5,482 nucleotides of DNA, from NCBI GenBank assembly GCA_964423545.1, contig CAYRFV010000335.1, forward strand, positions 1-5,482. Direction: 5' to 3'. The DNA comes from JALOOE01 sp964423545 (GTDB taxonomy: Bacteria; Chloroflexota; Anaerolineae; CG2-30-64-16). Each line of letters opens with the position of its first letter. Within the stretch, counting starts at the first letter, position 1. A program made the position numbers and the translations under genes. The notes below the pieces were generated by a model. The model did no database searches and had not been told where the DNA came from. It saw only the letters and a program-made list of their open reading frames with translations. Shown here one piece after another: positions 1 through 5,482 of the stretch.

Positions 1-130
1 TTGGACCACGAAGCCGCGAAGGCCGCGAAGCGCACGAAGCGTGAAGGCACGAAGGGAATTCGCCGCGGCGCGAGCCTTCGCGTACTTCGTGCTTCGTGTC
101 TTTCAACCTCTTCGCGTCTTCGTGGTCCAG
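1..130. repeat. Long imperfect palindrome, copy 1
   Basis: This is an inverted repeat of about 128 bp. The outer 12 bp, TGGACCACGAAG at 2-13, are perfectly complementary to 118-129. The arms stay largely complementary towards a perfect 10-bp palindrome, CGCCGCGGCG (61-70), at the exact centre. The left arm is built from CGAAG words every 7-9 bases and the right arm from CTTCG words. A single RNA or DNA strand could form a long hairpin. No U-run or transposase is visible. It could be a dispersed intergenic or MITE-like palindrome, or the structured 3' end of a gene lying left of the window. The open frames across it are by-products of the repeat. The structure is seen directly; its function is unknown. 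Confidence 0.88.
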
Positions 131-140
131 GGGGTGCGCC

Positions 141-271
141 TTGGACCACGAACGCGCTCAGGCCGCGAAGCGCACGAAGGCGCGAAGGCACGAAGGGAGC
201 GCGCCGCGGCGCGGGCCTTCGCGTGCTTCGTGCTTCGCGTCCTTCAGCCTCTTCGCGTCTTCGTGGTCCAG
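141..271. repeat. Long imperfect palindrome, copy 2
   Basis: This is a second copy of the element at 1-130, offset by 140 bp after a 10-bp GC-rich spacer. By hand alignment roughly 85-90% of positions agree. Its ends, 142-152 and 260-270, pair perfectly over 11 bp, and the same CGCCGCGGCG core lies at 202-211. The main differences are a block near 153-159 and a one-base length change near 180. The right arm is better conserved between copies than the left. The downstream edge is 64 bp from the proposed start of the first gene, so the element lies in or just upstream of that gene's leader. A short GCGCC/GGCGC hairpin (271-286) follows it. Confidence 0.88.
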
Positions 272-323
272 CGCCTCCCGCGGCGCCTGACCTGGACAGC
301 AGAATATTTCAGCACTAGCACAT

Positions 324-330
324 GAGGTGA
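324..330 (+). promoter_or_regulatory. Ribosome binding site of the YgeY-type gene
   Basis: GAGGTGA is a near-perfect match to the anti-Shine-Dalgarno complement and ends 5 nt before the GTG at 336. The other in-frame GTG, at 327, lies inside this motif and has no good site of its own, so 336 is the preferred start. I found no convincing -10/-35 pair between the repeat and this site. Confidence 0.7.
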
Positions 331-335
331 ACCAG

Positions 336-1580
336 GTGCCCAACCCGAATCTGTACGATCTCGCTTCGCCCATCCTGCGTCTCTCCGAGGCGCTGGCTGA
401 CCGCCAGGCCCGTTTCCTCGCTGACCTGATCCGCATCCGCTCTTACACCGGCCAGGAGCGGCAGGCGGTCGAGCGTACGCTGCAGGAGCTGGCCGGCGTG
501 GGCTGCGACGAGGTGTGGATGGACTCGGCGGGCAATGCGCTCGGTCGCATCGGTCGCGGGCCGGCCGTGCTCCTCTATGACGCGCACCTGGACACTAACG
601 AGGTTGCCGACGAGCAGGAGTGGCCCCATCCGCCCCTGGAGCCGGTCATCGAGGGCGATGCGCTGTTCGGCCTGGGCGCGTCCGACTGCAAGGGCGGGGT
701 GGCGGCCATCGTCTACGCGGCGGCGATCCTGGCGGCGCTGGCCCGGTCTGGCGACCGGCCGGAACTCGCGCAGTGGATGGACGAGAACTCGCTGCTCGTC
801 ATGGGCGCGACGCTGGAGGAGGACGCCGAGGGGTTCGCGCTGCGCTCGCTGGTCGAGCGCGACGGCATGCGGCCCGAGGCCGTGCTGCTCGCCGAAGCCA
901 CCGATCTGACCCTGCGCCGCGGGCAGCGCGGCCGCTGCGAGGTGCGCGTCCGCACCGAAGGCCGTGCCGCGCACGCCAGCCAGCCGCACCTGGGCGAGAG
1001 CGCCATCCTGAAGATGCTGCCGGTGATCGCGGCGCTGGAGGCGATGAACGGCGGCCTGCCCGTCGATCCGATCTTCGGCGCGGGCAACCAGGTCGTGACG
1101 CTGATCGACGGGCCGCACACGCCCAACTCGGTGCCTTCGTGGTGCGAGGTGGCTGTGGATCGCCGCCTGGCCCCCGGAGAGACGGCCGAAAGCGTTCTGG
1201 CGGGCGTCCGAGCCGTCGTTGAGCCGCTGGGGGCAAGCGCGCGCATCCCGTTCCAGCCGGTGGTGACCCACACCGGCCTGCGTCTCGACGGGCCGAGCTT
1301 CTATCCCGGTTGGCTCCTGGATGCGGGCGACCCGCTGCTCGCCGCCGGCAAGGCGACCGGCGCAGCGCTGCTCGGCCAGGCGCCTGCCGTCGGCGTCTGG
1401 CGCTTTTCCACGGACGGCGCCTACTCAGCCGGCGCAGCGGGCATCCCCACGCTGGGCTTCGGCCCACAAGAGGAGCAGTACGTCCACACCGCGTTCGACC
1501 AGGTCAGCCTGAGCAAAGTGCGCCGGGCTGCCGCGTTCTATGCGCTCTTCCCGTTCAGCGCATGGCGCATCAGGGAGTAA
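336..1580 (+). CDS. M20-family metallo-amidohydrolase, YgeY-like
   Basis: This is a 414-residue cytosolic enzyme of the M20 peptidase/deacylase fold (ArgE/DapE/YgeY group), expected to hydrolyse an amide or N-acyl/N-carbamoyl bond with two metal ions, usually Zn. The visible active-site motifs are HLD (His84, Asp86), SDCKGG with metal ligand Asp117, EED with catalytic Glu161 and ligand Glu162, AEATD with probable ligand Glu187, and a C-terminal VHTAFD with His384. The dimerisation lid is around residues 195-310 and carries AAHAS (His213). The segments RGQRGR, DRRLAPGET and WRFSTDGA...GIPTLGFGP match my recollection of E. coli YgeY closely and in order, and the length is normal for that group. 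YgeY-type proteins occur in selenium/purine-linked clusters with HyuA, and a HyuA-like gene lies downstream here. The GTG at 336 is chosen over 327 because GAGGTGA lies 5 nt upstream. M20 membership is firm; the substrate is unknown. Confidence 0.93.
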   Translation: MPNPNLYDLASPILRLSEALADRQARFLADLIRIRSYTGQERQAVERTLQELAGVGCDEVWMDSAGNALGRIGRGPAVLLYDAHLDTNEVADEQEWPHPPLEPVIEGDALFGLGASDCKGGVAAIVYAAAILAALARSGDRPELAQWMDENSLLVMGATLEEDAEGFALRSLVERDGMRPEAVLLAEATDLTLRRGQRGRCEVRVRTEGRAAHASQPHLGESAILKMLPVIAALEAMNGGLPVDPIFGAGNQVVTLIDGPHTPNSVPSWCEVAVDRRLAPGETAESVLAGVRAVVEPLGASARIPFQPVVTHTGLRLDGPSFYPGWLLDAGDPLLAAGKATGAALLGQAPAVGVWRFSTDGAYSAGAAGIPTLGFGPQEEQYVHTAFDQVSLSKVRRAAAFYALFPFSAWRIRE

Positions 1581-1661
1581 CGCACGGCCGATTCGGTCGC
1601 ACGCATCGCGCAGCCTGACTCACGTCTCACGCATCCCGCCCGAACCATTTCCGAGGCTCTT

Positions 1662-2684
1662 ATGACCAGACATGCCACCCTGTTCATCACCCACCGCGGC
1701 GAGCGGCATCAGCAGGACGCGCTGGATGCCGCACCCCCCGAGCTCGACATCACGATGCGTCGCACGCCGTCGAAGGAGGAAATCCTCGCGCTGCTGCCCG
1801 GTAAGGAGTTTCTGATCAGCGAGCGCAGCGGCGAGCTCGACGCCGAACTCATGCGCGCCGGCAAGGAGCTGCGGCTGATCCAGCGGCTTGGCTCGCAGAC
1901 GCACGACATCGACCTGGCGGCAGCGCGCAAGGCTGGCATCCCTGTCTGTTACCTGCCGGTATTGGGCTGCATTCGCGTGGCTGAACACATGATGATGCAG
2001 ATGCTGGCGTGCGCCAAGAAGCTGCGGGAGTCGATCGACGTGACCCTCGGCGCAAGCGACTTCGGCCAGCCGTCGCGCCGCTGCGACGAAGACTACTTCG
2101 CGTACAATTGGACGGGTCGCACCGACATCCGCGGCCTTTGGGGCGCGACCGTGGGCATTCTGGGCTACGGCGAGATCGGCGCCGAGCTGGCCAGGCGGCT
2201 CACCGGCTACGGCTGCACGGTGCTCTACAACAAGCGCCACCCGCTACCCCCTGAGGCCGAGCAGCAGATGGGCATCCGGTTCGCCACGGCCGAGGAGCTG
2301 GTGGCGACGAGCGACTATCTGTGCATGCTGCTGCCGTTCTTTCCCGAAACCGAACAGTCGCTCGACCGGGCCTTCTTTGCGGCCATGAAACCGGGCGCCG
2401 TCTTCGTCAGCTGCGGCGGCAGCGGGGTCGTGGATGACGGCGCCCTGGCCGAGGCGGTGGCGTCCGGCCATCTTTACGGCGCGGCGCTGGACACCTTCAC
2501 GTTCGAGCCGATCGCGGCCGATAGTCCGCTCCTGTCGGTGGCGCGCAACCCACAGGCGAATCTCGTGCTTACGCCGCACACCGCGGCGGGCGCAGGGTCG
2601 GCGAACCGCAAGGCGCGGGCCGACGACTACACCAACGTGCTGCGCGTGCTGCACGGAGAACCGCTGTTGGGTCGCCTGGCCTGA
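1662..2684 (+). CDS. D-2-hydroxyacid dehydrogenase family protein, catalytic Arg replaced
   Basis: This is a 340-residue protein with the two-domain D-isomer-specific 2-hydroxyacid dehydrogenase fold. The signs are HDIDLAAARKAGIPV (81-95), RVAEHMMMQML (105-115), a Rossmann dinucleotide loop GYGEIG (168-173), DTFTFEP with Glu282, and TPHTAAG with His306. Members interconvert 2-hydroxy and 2-oxo acids with NAD(P)H. Two features are odd. The family motif N-x-x-R-G reads S-C-G-G-S here, so Gly253 stands where the substrate-binding catalytic Arg is expected. The residues after the second Rossmann strand are Asn190-Lys191-Arg192 instead of an acidic residue, which hints at NADP or altered cofactor use. 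The linker before the Rossmann domain (about 121-160) looks long. The ATG start has GAGG 5 nt upstream. The 81-nt gap from the previous gene shows no strong terminator, so co-transcription is plausible. The substrate is unknown, and an atypical or non-dehydrogenase role is possible. Confidence 0.9.
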   Translation: MTRHATLFITHRGERHQQDALDAAPPELDITMRRTPSKEEILALLPGKEFLISERSGELDAELMRAGKELRLIQRLGSQTHDIDLAAARKAGIPVCYLPVLGCIRVAEHMMMQMLACAKKLRESIDVTLGASDFGQPSRRCDEDYFAYNWTGRTDIRGLWGATVGILGYGEIGAELARRLTGYGCTVLYNKRHPLPPEAEQQMGIRFATAEELVATSDYLCMLLPFFPETEQSLDRAFFAAMKPGAVFVSCGGSGVVDDGALAEAVASGHLYGAALDTFTFEPIAADSPLLSVARNPQANLVLTPHTAAGAGSANRKARADDYTNVLRVLHGEPLLGRLA

Positions 2685-2731
2685 GCGCCCGCGCGGCCTG
2701 TCCCTGGCGCGTTGTACGCGCTCGCGGGCGC
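2685..2731 (+). terminator. Nested GC hairpin just after the dehydrogenase gene
   Basis: Immediately after the stop codon, GCGCCCGCG (2685-2693) is perfectly complementary to CGCGGGCGC (2723-2731). Inside the loop, GCGCG (2707-2711) pairs with CGCGC (2717-2721) around a TTGTA loop. No T-run follows, so this is not a canonical intrinsic terminator. It may act as a U-less terminator or as an mRNA 3'-end stabiliser. It would separate transcription of the first two genes from the promoter proposed downstream. Confidence 0.45.
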
Positions 2732-2744
2732 CCGGCGGTGCGCG

Positions 2745-2776
2745 CGTGCGAGCCTGCTCCCGTGCGAGCCTGCTCC
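2745..2776. repeat. Exact 16-bp tandem duplication
   Basis: CGTGCGAGCCTGCTCC occurs twice head to tail, at 2745-2760 and 2761-2776, with no mismatch. It lies in the non-coding gap, about 23-54 bp upstream of the proposed -35 element. It could be a slippage-type duplication or a paired regulator-binding site. The sequence does not tell which. Confidence 0.85.
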
Positions 2777-2798
2777 GTTGAATCGAGACGGGCCACGG

Positions 2799-2828
2799 TT
2801 GCGCGTCTGCCTTCTGTTGCGGTAGAAT
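2799..2828 (+). promoter_or_regulatory. Candidate sigma-70-type promoter for the deaminase-hydantoinase pair
   Basis: TAGAAT (2823-2828) matches the TATAAT consensus at 5 of 6 positions and sits in a relatively AT-rich pocket of an otherwise GC-rich gap. TTGCGC (2799-2804), 18 bp upstream, shares only the TTG of the -35 consensus. Transcription would begin around 2835 and leave a leader of about 75 nt before the TTG start at 2912. It is the best promoter-like site in the gap, but it is a by-eye call. Confidence 0.5.
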
Positions 2829-2896
2829 GGCGGTGCAGCATAGGATGACAGTCTCACGGCCGCGGCGCGCCCTGTCCGCACGTCGGCGACCGAACC

Positions 2897-2905
2897 GGGG
2901 AGGTG
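2897..2905 (+). promoter_or_regulatory. Strong ribosome binding site of the amidohydrolase gene
   Basis: GGGGAGGTG contains the full GGAGGTG Shine-Dalgarno core and ends 6 nt before the TTG at 2912. The in-frame GTG at 2903-2905 is the tail of this motif and would have no site of its own, so TTG 2912 is favoured as the start. Confidence 0.72.
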
Positions 2906-2911
2906 GACCGC

Positions 2912-4264
2912 TTGGGCAGCATTCTGGTTGAGAACGGCGCGATCATCACGCTCGACGGGGCAGCGCGCATCCTGAATCCGGGCTATCTCGTCATCCAGGG
3001 CGACCGGATCGCAGAGGTCGGCGCCGGCCAGCCGTCGCCCGAGGTGCGCCAGCAGGCGTACACGGTGATCGACGCCTCGCATATGGCGGTTCTGCCCGGG
3101 ATGGTGAACGCGCACACCCATCTGTTTCAGACCTTCCTGCGCGGACTGGCCGACGACAAGCCGCTGCTGGAGTGGCTCAAAGCCGCGATCTGGCCGGTCG
3201 CACAGGCGTTGACCGCCGAAGACGCCTACGTTGCCGCGCTGCTGGGCCTCGTCGAAAACCTGAGGGGCGGCGCCACGGCGGTCATCGATCATCAGTATGT
3301 CCACACCGAGCCGGGAAACGATGACGGCGTCTTTCGCGCCGCACAGGAGACCGGCCTGCGATTTCTGTTGGCGCGCGGCTGGGCCGATTCCCACTACCAT
3401 CCGGCCTTCATGGAAACCCCGGATCATATCGTATCCGAGATGGAGCGGCTGGCCGCAGCGTGGCACGGCGCTGCGAGCGGCCGTCTGCGCCTCGAATTCG
3501 GTCCCCTCATCCCCTGGGGCTGCACCGCGGCCACGCTGCAGCGCACCGTCGCCCTGGCCCGCGAGTGGGGCGTCGGCACGCATATCCACGTGGCCGAGGC
3601 GAGGCGGGAGATCGAGATGAGCCTGGAGGAGACCGGGCTCCGGCACATCGAGTGGCTTGCCGGCCTCGGCGTCCTCGGCCCCGATGTGCAGCTGGTGCAC
3701 AGCGTCTGGCTCGATGACGCGGAGCTCGACCTGGTCGCCGCCCGCGGCGCAGTGGTGGTGCACTGCCCGGTCTCGAACATGTACCTGGCCTCAGGGGTCG
3801 CCCGCGTCCCTGAGATGCGCCGTCGCGGCATCGCCGTTGCGCTGGCCACCGACGGCCCCGGCAGCAACAACAACCAGGACATGCTCGAAGTGCTGAAGAC
3901 CACGTGCCTTCTGCACAAGGTCCATGCACTCGACGCGATGGCGCTGCTGCCGGAGGATGCAGTCTGGATGGCGTGCCGCGGCGGCGCGGCGGCGTTCGGC
4001 CAGCCCGAATGGATCGGCTCGCTGGAGACCGGCAAGAAGGCCGATGTGGTCCTGGTCGACCTGAACACGCCGCTGGCGATGCCGGTGCACAAGCCGGTCT
4101 CCGCGCTCGTCTACAACGCCAACGCCGGCAACACCGACACGGTTATTGTCGATGGCAAGGTCCTGATGCGCGGCAAGAAGATCCTGTGCGTGGACGAGGA
4201 GGCGCTGCTCGCCGAGGCCCGCCGGGTGTGCCGCAGGCTGTTTGAACGTGCAGGGATCTCATGA
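2912..4264 (+). CDS. AtzA/MtaD-type amidohydrolase, probable ring-amine deaminase
   Basis: This is a 450-residue cytosolic metal-dependent hydrolase of the amidohydrolase superfamily, in the group that includes atrazine chlorohydrolase, TrzN and MTA/SAH deaminases. Members replace an amino group or chloride on an N-heterocycle with hydroxyl. The visible mononuclear metal-site residues are NAHTH (His68, His70), HIHVAE (His226, catalytic Glu229), LVHSV (His263) and ATDG (Asp314). VHCPVSNMYLASG (283-295) and GPGSNNNQDM (315-324) are characteristic of the AtzA/MtaD branch. The C-terminal IGSLETGKKADVVLVDL is the usual composite beta-domain. There is no carboxylated-Lys motif, unlike the next gene. 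E. coli SsnA is a more distant relative: its equivalent motif region, as I recall it, differs. The TTG start at 2912 gives MGSILVENG, a normal N-terminus for the family. The gene overlaps the downstream hydantoinase by 4 nt, implying coupled translation and linked function. The exact substrate (purine, pyrimidine, triazine or nucleoside) is not determinable. Confidence 0.92.
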   Translation: MGSILVENGAIITLDGAARILNPGYLVIQGDRIAEVGAGQPSPEVRQQAYTVIDASHMAVLPGMVNAHTHLFQTFLRGLADDKPLLEWLKAAIWPVAQALTAEDAYVAALLGLVENLRGGATAVIDHQYVHTEPGNDDGVFRAAQETGLRFLLARGWADSHYHPAFMETPDHIVSEMERLAAAWHGAASGRLRLEFGPLIPWGCTAATLQRTVALAREWGVGTHIHVAEARREIEMSLEETGLRHIEWLAGLGVLGPDVQLVHSVWLDDAELDLVAARGAVVVHCPVSNMYLASGVARVPEMRRRGIAVALATDGPGSNNNQDMLEVLKTTCLLHKVHALDAMALLPEDAVWMACRGGAAAFGQPEWIGSLETGKKADVVLVDLNTPLAMPVHKPVSALVYNANAGNTDTVIVDGKVLMRGKKILCVDEEALLAEARRVCRRLFERAGIS

Positions 4265-5482
4265 TGTACGACACCGTCATTCGCAACGGCGTGCTGATCA
4301 CCCCGGAGGGCCCCGTGGCTGCCGATCTCGGGATTGCAGGGGAGGTCATCGCGGCGATCGGCGATCGGCTGGCGGGCCGGCAGATGATAGACGCGGCCGG
4401 CAAGCTGGTGATCCCCGGCGCAGTCGATCCGCACGTCCACCTGGAGATGCCTGCCGGTCCGGTGCAATCGAGCGACGACTGGGTCACGGGCACCGTGGCT
4501 GCGGCTTGCGGCGGCACGACGACGGTGATCGACTTCGTGGAGCCCGAGCCGCGCGGGGTGGCCGGCGTCTCGGCGTTGCGAGATGCGCTCGTTGCGCGGC
4601 GGGCCCAGGCAGACGGCCGGGCGGTGATCGATTTCGGCCTGCACATGACACTGCTCGACGCACAGCCCCAGACGCTTGCCGAGATCCCGGCGATCGTCGC
4701 GTCAGGGTGCCCCTCGTTCAAGACCTACATGACCTACAGCTTCAAGCTGTCTGATGACGTCCTGCTCGCTGCGATGGAGACGGTGGGCCGGGCCGGCGGC
4801 ATGATGATGGTGCATGCGGAGAACGATGCAGGCATCGCCTATCTGCGACGCAGGCTCATCGAGGCGGGATGCATCGAGCCGAAGTGGCACCCCGTCTCGC
4901 GCCCTGCCGGCATGGAAGTCGAGGCCATCGAGCGGGCGCTGGCCCTGGCCGAGGCGGCACAGTGCCCGGCCTATATTGTGCACATTTCGACGGGACGCGG
5001 CGCGTCGGCAGTGGCCGGAGCGCGGCAGCGGGGACAGGACGCTGTGGGCGAAACTTGCCCGCAGTATCTGTTGTTGACCGATGCGGAGTTCGAGCGGCCC
5101 GGCTTCGAAGGCGCCAAGTTCGTCTGTTCGCCTCCGCTGCGCAAGGCTGCGGACAACGCTGCGCTGTGGGAGCACCTGGCTGCCGACGCGCTCCAGACGG
5201 TGGGCACCGACCACTGTCCTTTCTTCTACGCTGGCGAGAAGGACCTGGGACTTCAGGGCGGCGCGTATCCCCCCTTTACTCGCATCCCCGGCGGGATGCC
5301 CGGCATCGAGTCTCGATTGGCGCTCCTCTACACGTTCGGGGTGCGCACCGGCCGCTTGACCGTTGAGCGCTGGGTCGAGGTGTGCTGCGCTGGTCCGGCG
5401 CGGGCGTTTGGGCTGTCGGGGCGCAAGGGGGAGTTGGTCGTGGGCGCCGACGCCGATGTCGTGGTCTTCGACCCGGCGCGCG
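4261..5482 (+). CDS. Dihydropyrimidinase / D-hydantoinase, 3' end cut by window
   Basis: This is a partial gene: 407 codons are visible of an expected 455-470, and the frame is open to the right edge. It belongs to the cyclic amidohydrolases that open dihydropyrimidine or 5-substituted hydantoin rings to N-carbamoyl amino acids. My translation shows the whole binuclear site: DPHVH (His58, His60), SFKTYMTY with the Lys154 expected to be carboxylated and Tyr159 five residues later, VHAEND (His185), VHIST (His241) and GTDHCPF (Asp317). It also has ETCPQYLLL (264-272), CSPPLR (289-294) and PGGMPGIESRL (343-353). FKLSDD, HAENDAGIA and ETCPQYLLL resemble E. coli HyuA, as I recall it, at matching positions. 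The start ATG at 4261 overlaps the previous stop as ATGA; a second ATG at 4264 is equally possible, with CAGGGA 4-7 nt upstream as ribosome site. The gene symbol is by family, not by proven orthology. Confidence 0.94.
   Translation, partial: MMYDTVIRNGVLITPEGPVAADLGIAGEVIAAIGDRLAGRQMIDAAGKLVIPGAVDPHVHLEMPAGPVQSSDDWVTGTVAAACGGTTTVIDFVEPEPRGVAGVSALRDALVARRAQADGRAVIDFGLHMTLLDAQPQTLAEIPAIVASGCPSFKTYMTYSFKLSDDVLLAAMETVGRAGGMMMVHAENDAGIAYLRRRLIEAGCIEPKWHPVSRPAGMEVEAIERALALAEAAQCPAYIVHISTGRGASAVAGARQRGQDAVGETCPQYLLLTDAEFERPGFEGAKFVCSPPLRKAADNAALWEHLAADALQTVGTDHCPFFYAGEKDLGLQGGAYPPFTRIPGGMPGIESRLALLYTFGVRTGRLTVERWVEVCCAGPARAFGLSGRKGELVVGADADVVVFDPAR

Noticed and set aside
1..271. CRISPR array
   Set aside because: There are only two units, each a long palindrome with a 10-bp spacer. 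There are no short direct repeats with unique spacers of about 30-40 bp.
1..325. Open frames of about 65-105 codons across the repeat on the + strand
   Set aside because: They are Arg/Ala-rich translations of the palindromic repeat in several frames, with no ribosome site or recognisable domain. The inverted CGAAG words keep several frames open.
290..325. Promoter for the first gene around GAATATTTC
   Set aside because: The AT-rich patch lacks a suitably spaced -35 element and lies very close to the start. The evidence is too weak to annotate.
315..1271. 318-codon open frame on the - strand
   Set aside because: It is a shadow of the M20 gene, whose metal-site motifs on the + strand are intact.
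1581..1661. Terminator or promoter between the first two genes
   Set aside because: Only a hairpin of about 5 bp with a wobble pair (around 1586-1599) and a weak CACGCATC near-repeat are visible. There is no T-run and no convincing -10 box.
2859..2869. GCCGCGGCGCG shared between the gene-3 leader and the palindrome cores
   Set aside because: It is a short all-G/C match in a GC-rich genome, with none of the flanking CGAAG arms, so chance is sufficient.
2627..3763. 378-codon open frame on the - strand
   Set aside because: It is antisense to the well-supported amidohydrolase and the preceding gene end. It is a GC-bias shadow with a composition rich in Arg, Gly, His and Gln and no motif.
4242..4754. 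170-codon + frame overlapping the hydantoinase
   Set aside because: It is out of frame with the complete hydantoinase motif series (HVH, Lys154, His185, His241, Asp317). Its translation is low-complexity Arg/Gly/Asp.

Overview
The window is GC-rich and carries four protein genes, all on the + strand, preceded by two copies of a long palindromic repeat. The base composition, GTG/TTG starts behind strong GGAGGTG-type ribosome binding sites, and intergenic palindromes built from CACGAAG/CTTCGTG words suggest a free-living GC-rich bacterium. Chloroflexota (an Anaerolineae-like lineage) is my best guess. No rRNA or other marker gene is present, so this assignment is weak.

Layout. Positions 1-271 hold two tandem copies (about 140 bp apart) of an imperfect palindrome of about 130 bp with no real gene. 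Next comes an M20 metallopeptidase-fold amidohydrolase of the YgeY type (336-1580). After an 81-nt gap there is a divergent D-2-hydroxyacid dehydrogenase-family protein (1662-2684). The gap of about 227 nt after it holds a nested GC hairpin, an exact 16-bp tandem duplication and a plausible sigma-70-type promoter. That promoter precedes an AtzA/MtaD-type amidohydrolase or deaminase (2912-4264). Its stop codon overlaps the start of a dihydropyrimidinase/D-hydantoinase (4261 onward), which runs off the right edge about 50-60 residues before its expected end.

How the genes may work together. Three are metal-dependent hydrolases acting on C-N bonds: a ring-amine deaminase, a cyclic-amide ring opener and a linear amide hydrolase. 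The fourth looks like a 2-hydroxy/2-oxo acid oxidoreductase. Together they look like a catabolic module for a nitrogen heterocycle such as a purine, pyrimidine, hydantoin or triazine-like compound: deamination, ring opening, cleavage of the N-acyl or N-carbamoyl product, then redox handling of the carbon skeleton. YgeY and HyuA are neighbours in the E. coli purine/selenium-linked cluster, which supports the purine/pyrimidine idea, but the actual substrate is not readable from the sequence.

Most notable points. The dehydrogenase has Gly where the family's catalytic Arg is expected. It also has Asn-Lys-Arg where the NAD-selective Asp is usual. In two genes the farthest-upstream GTG lies inside the ribosome binding site, so the true start is probably three codons downstream.
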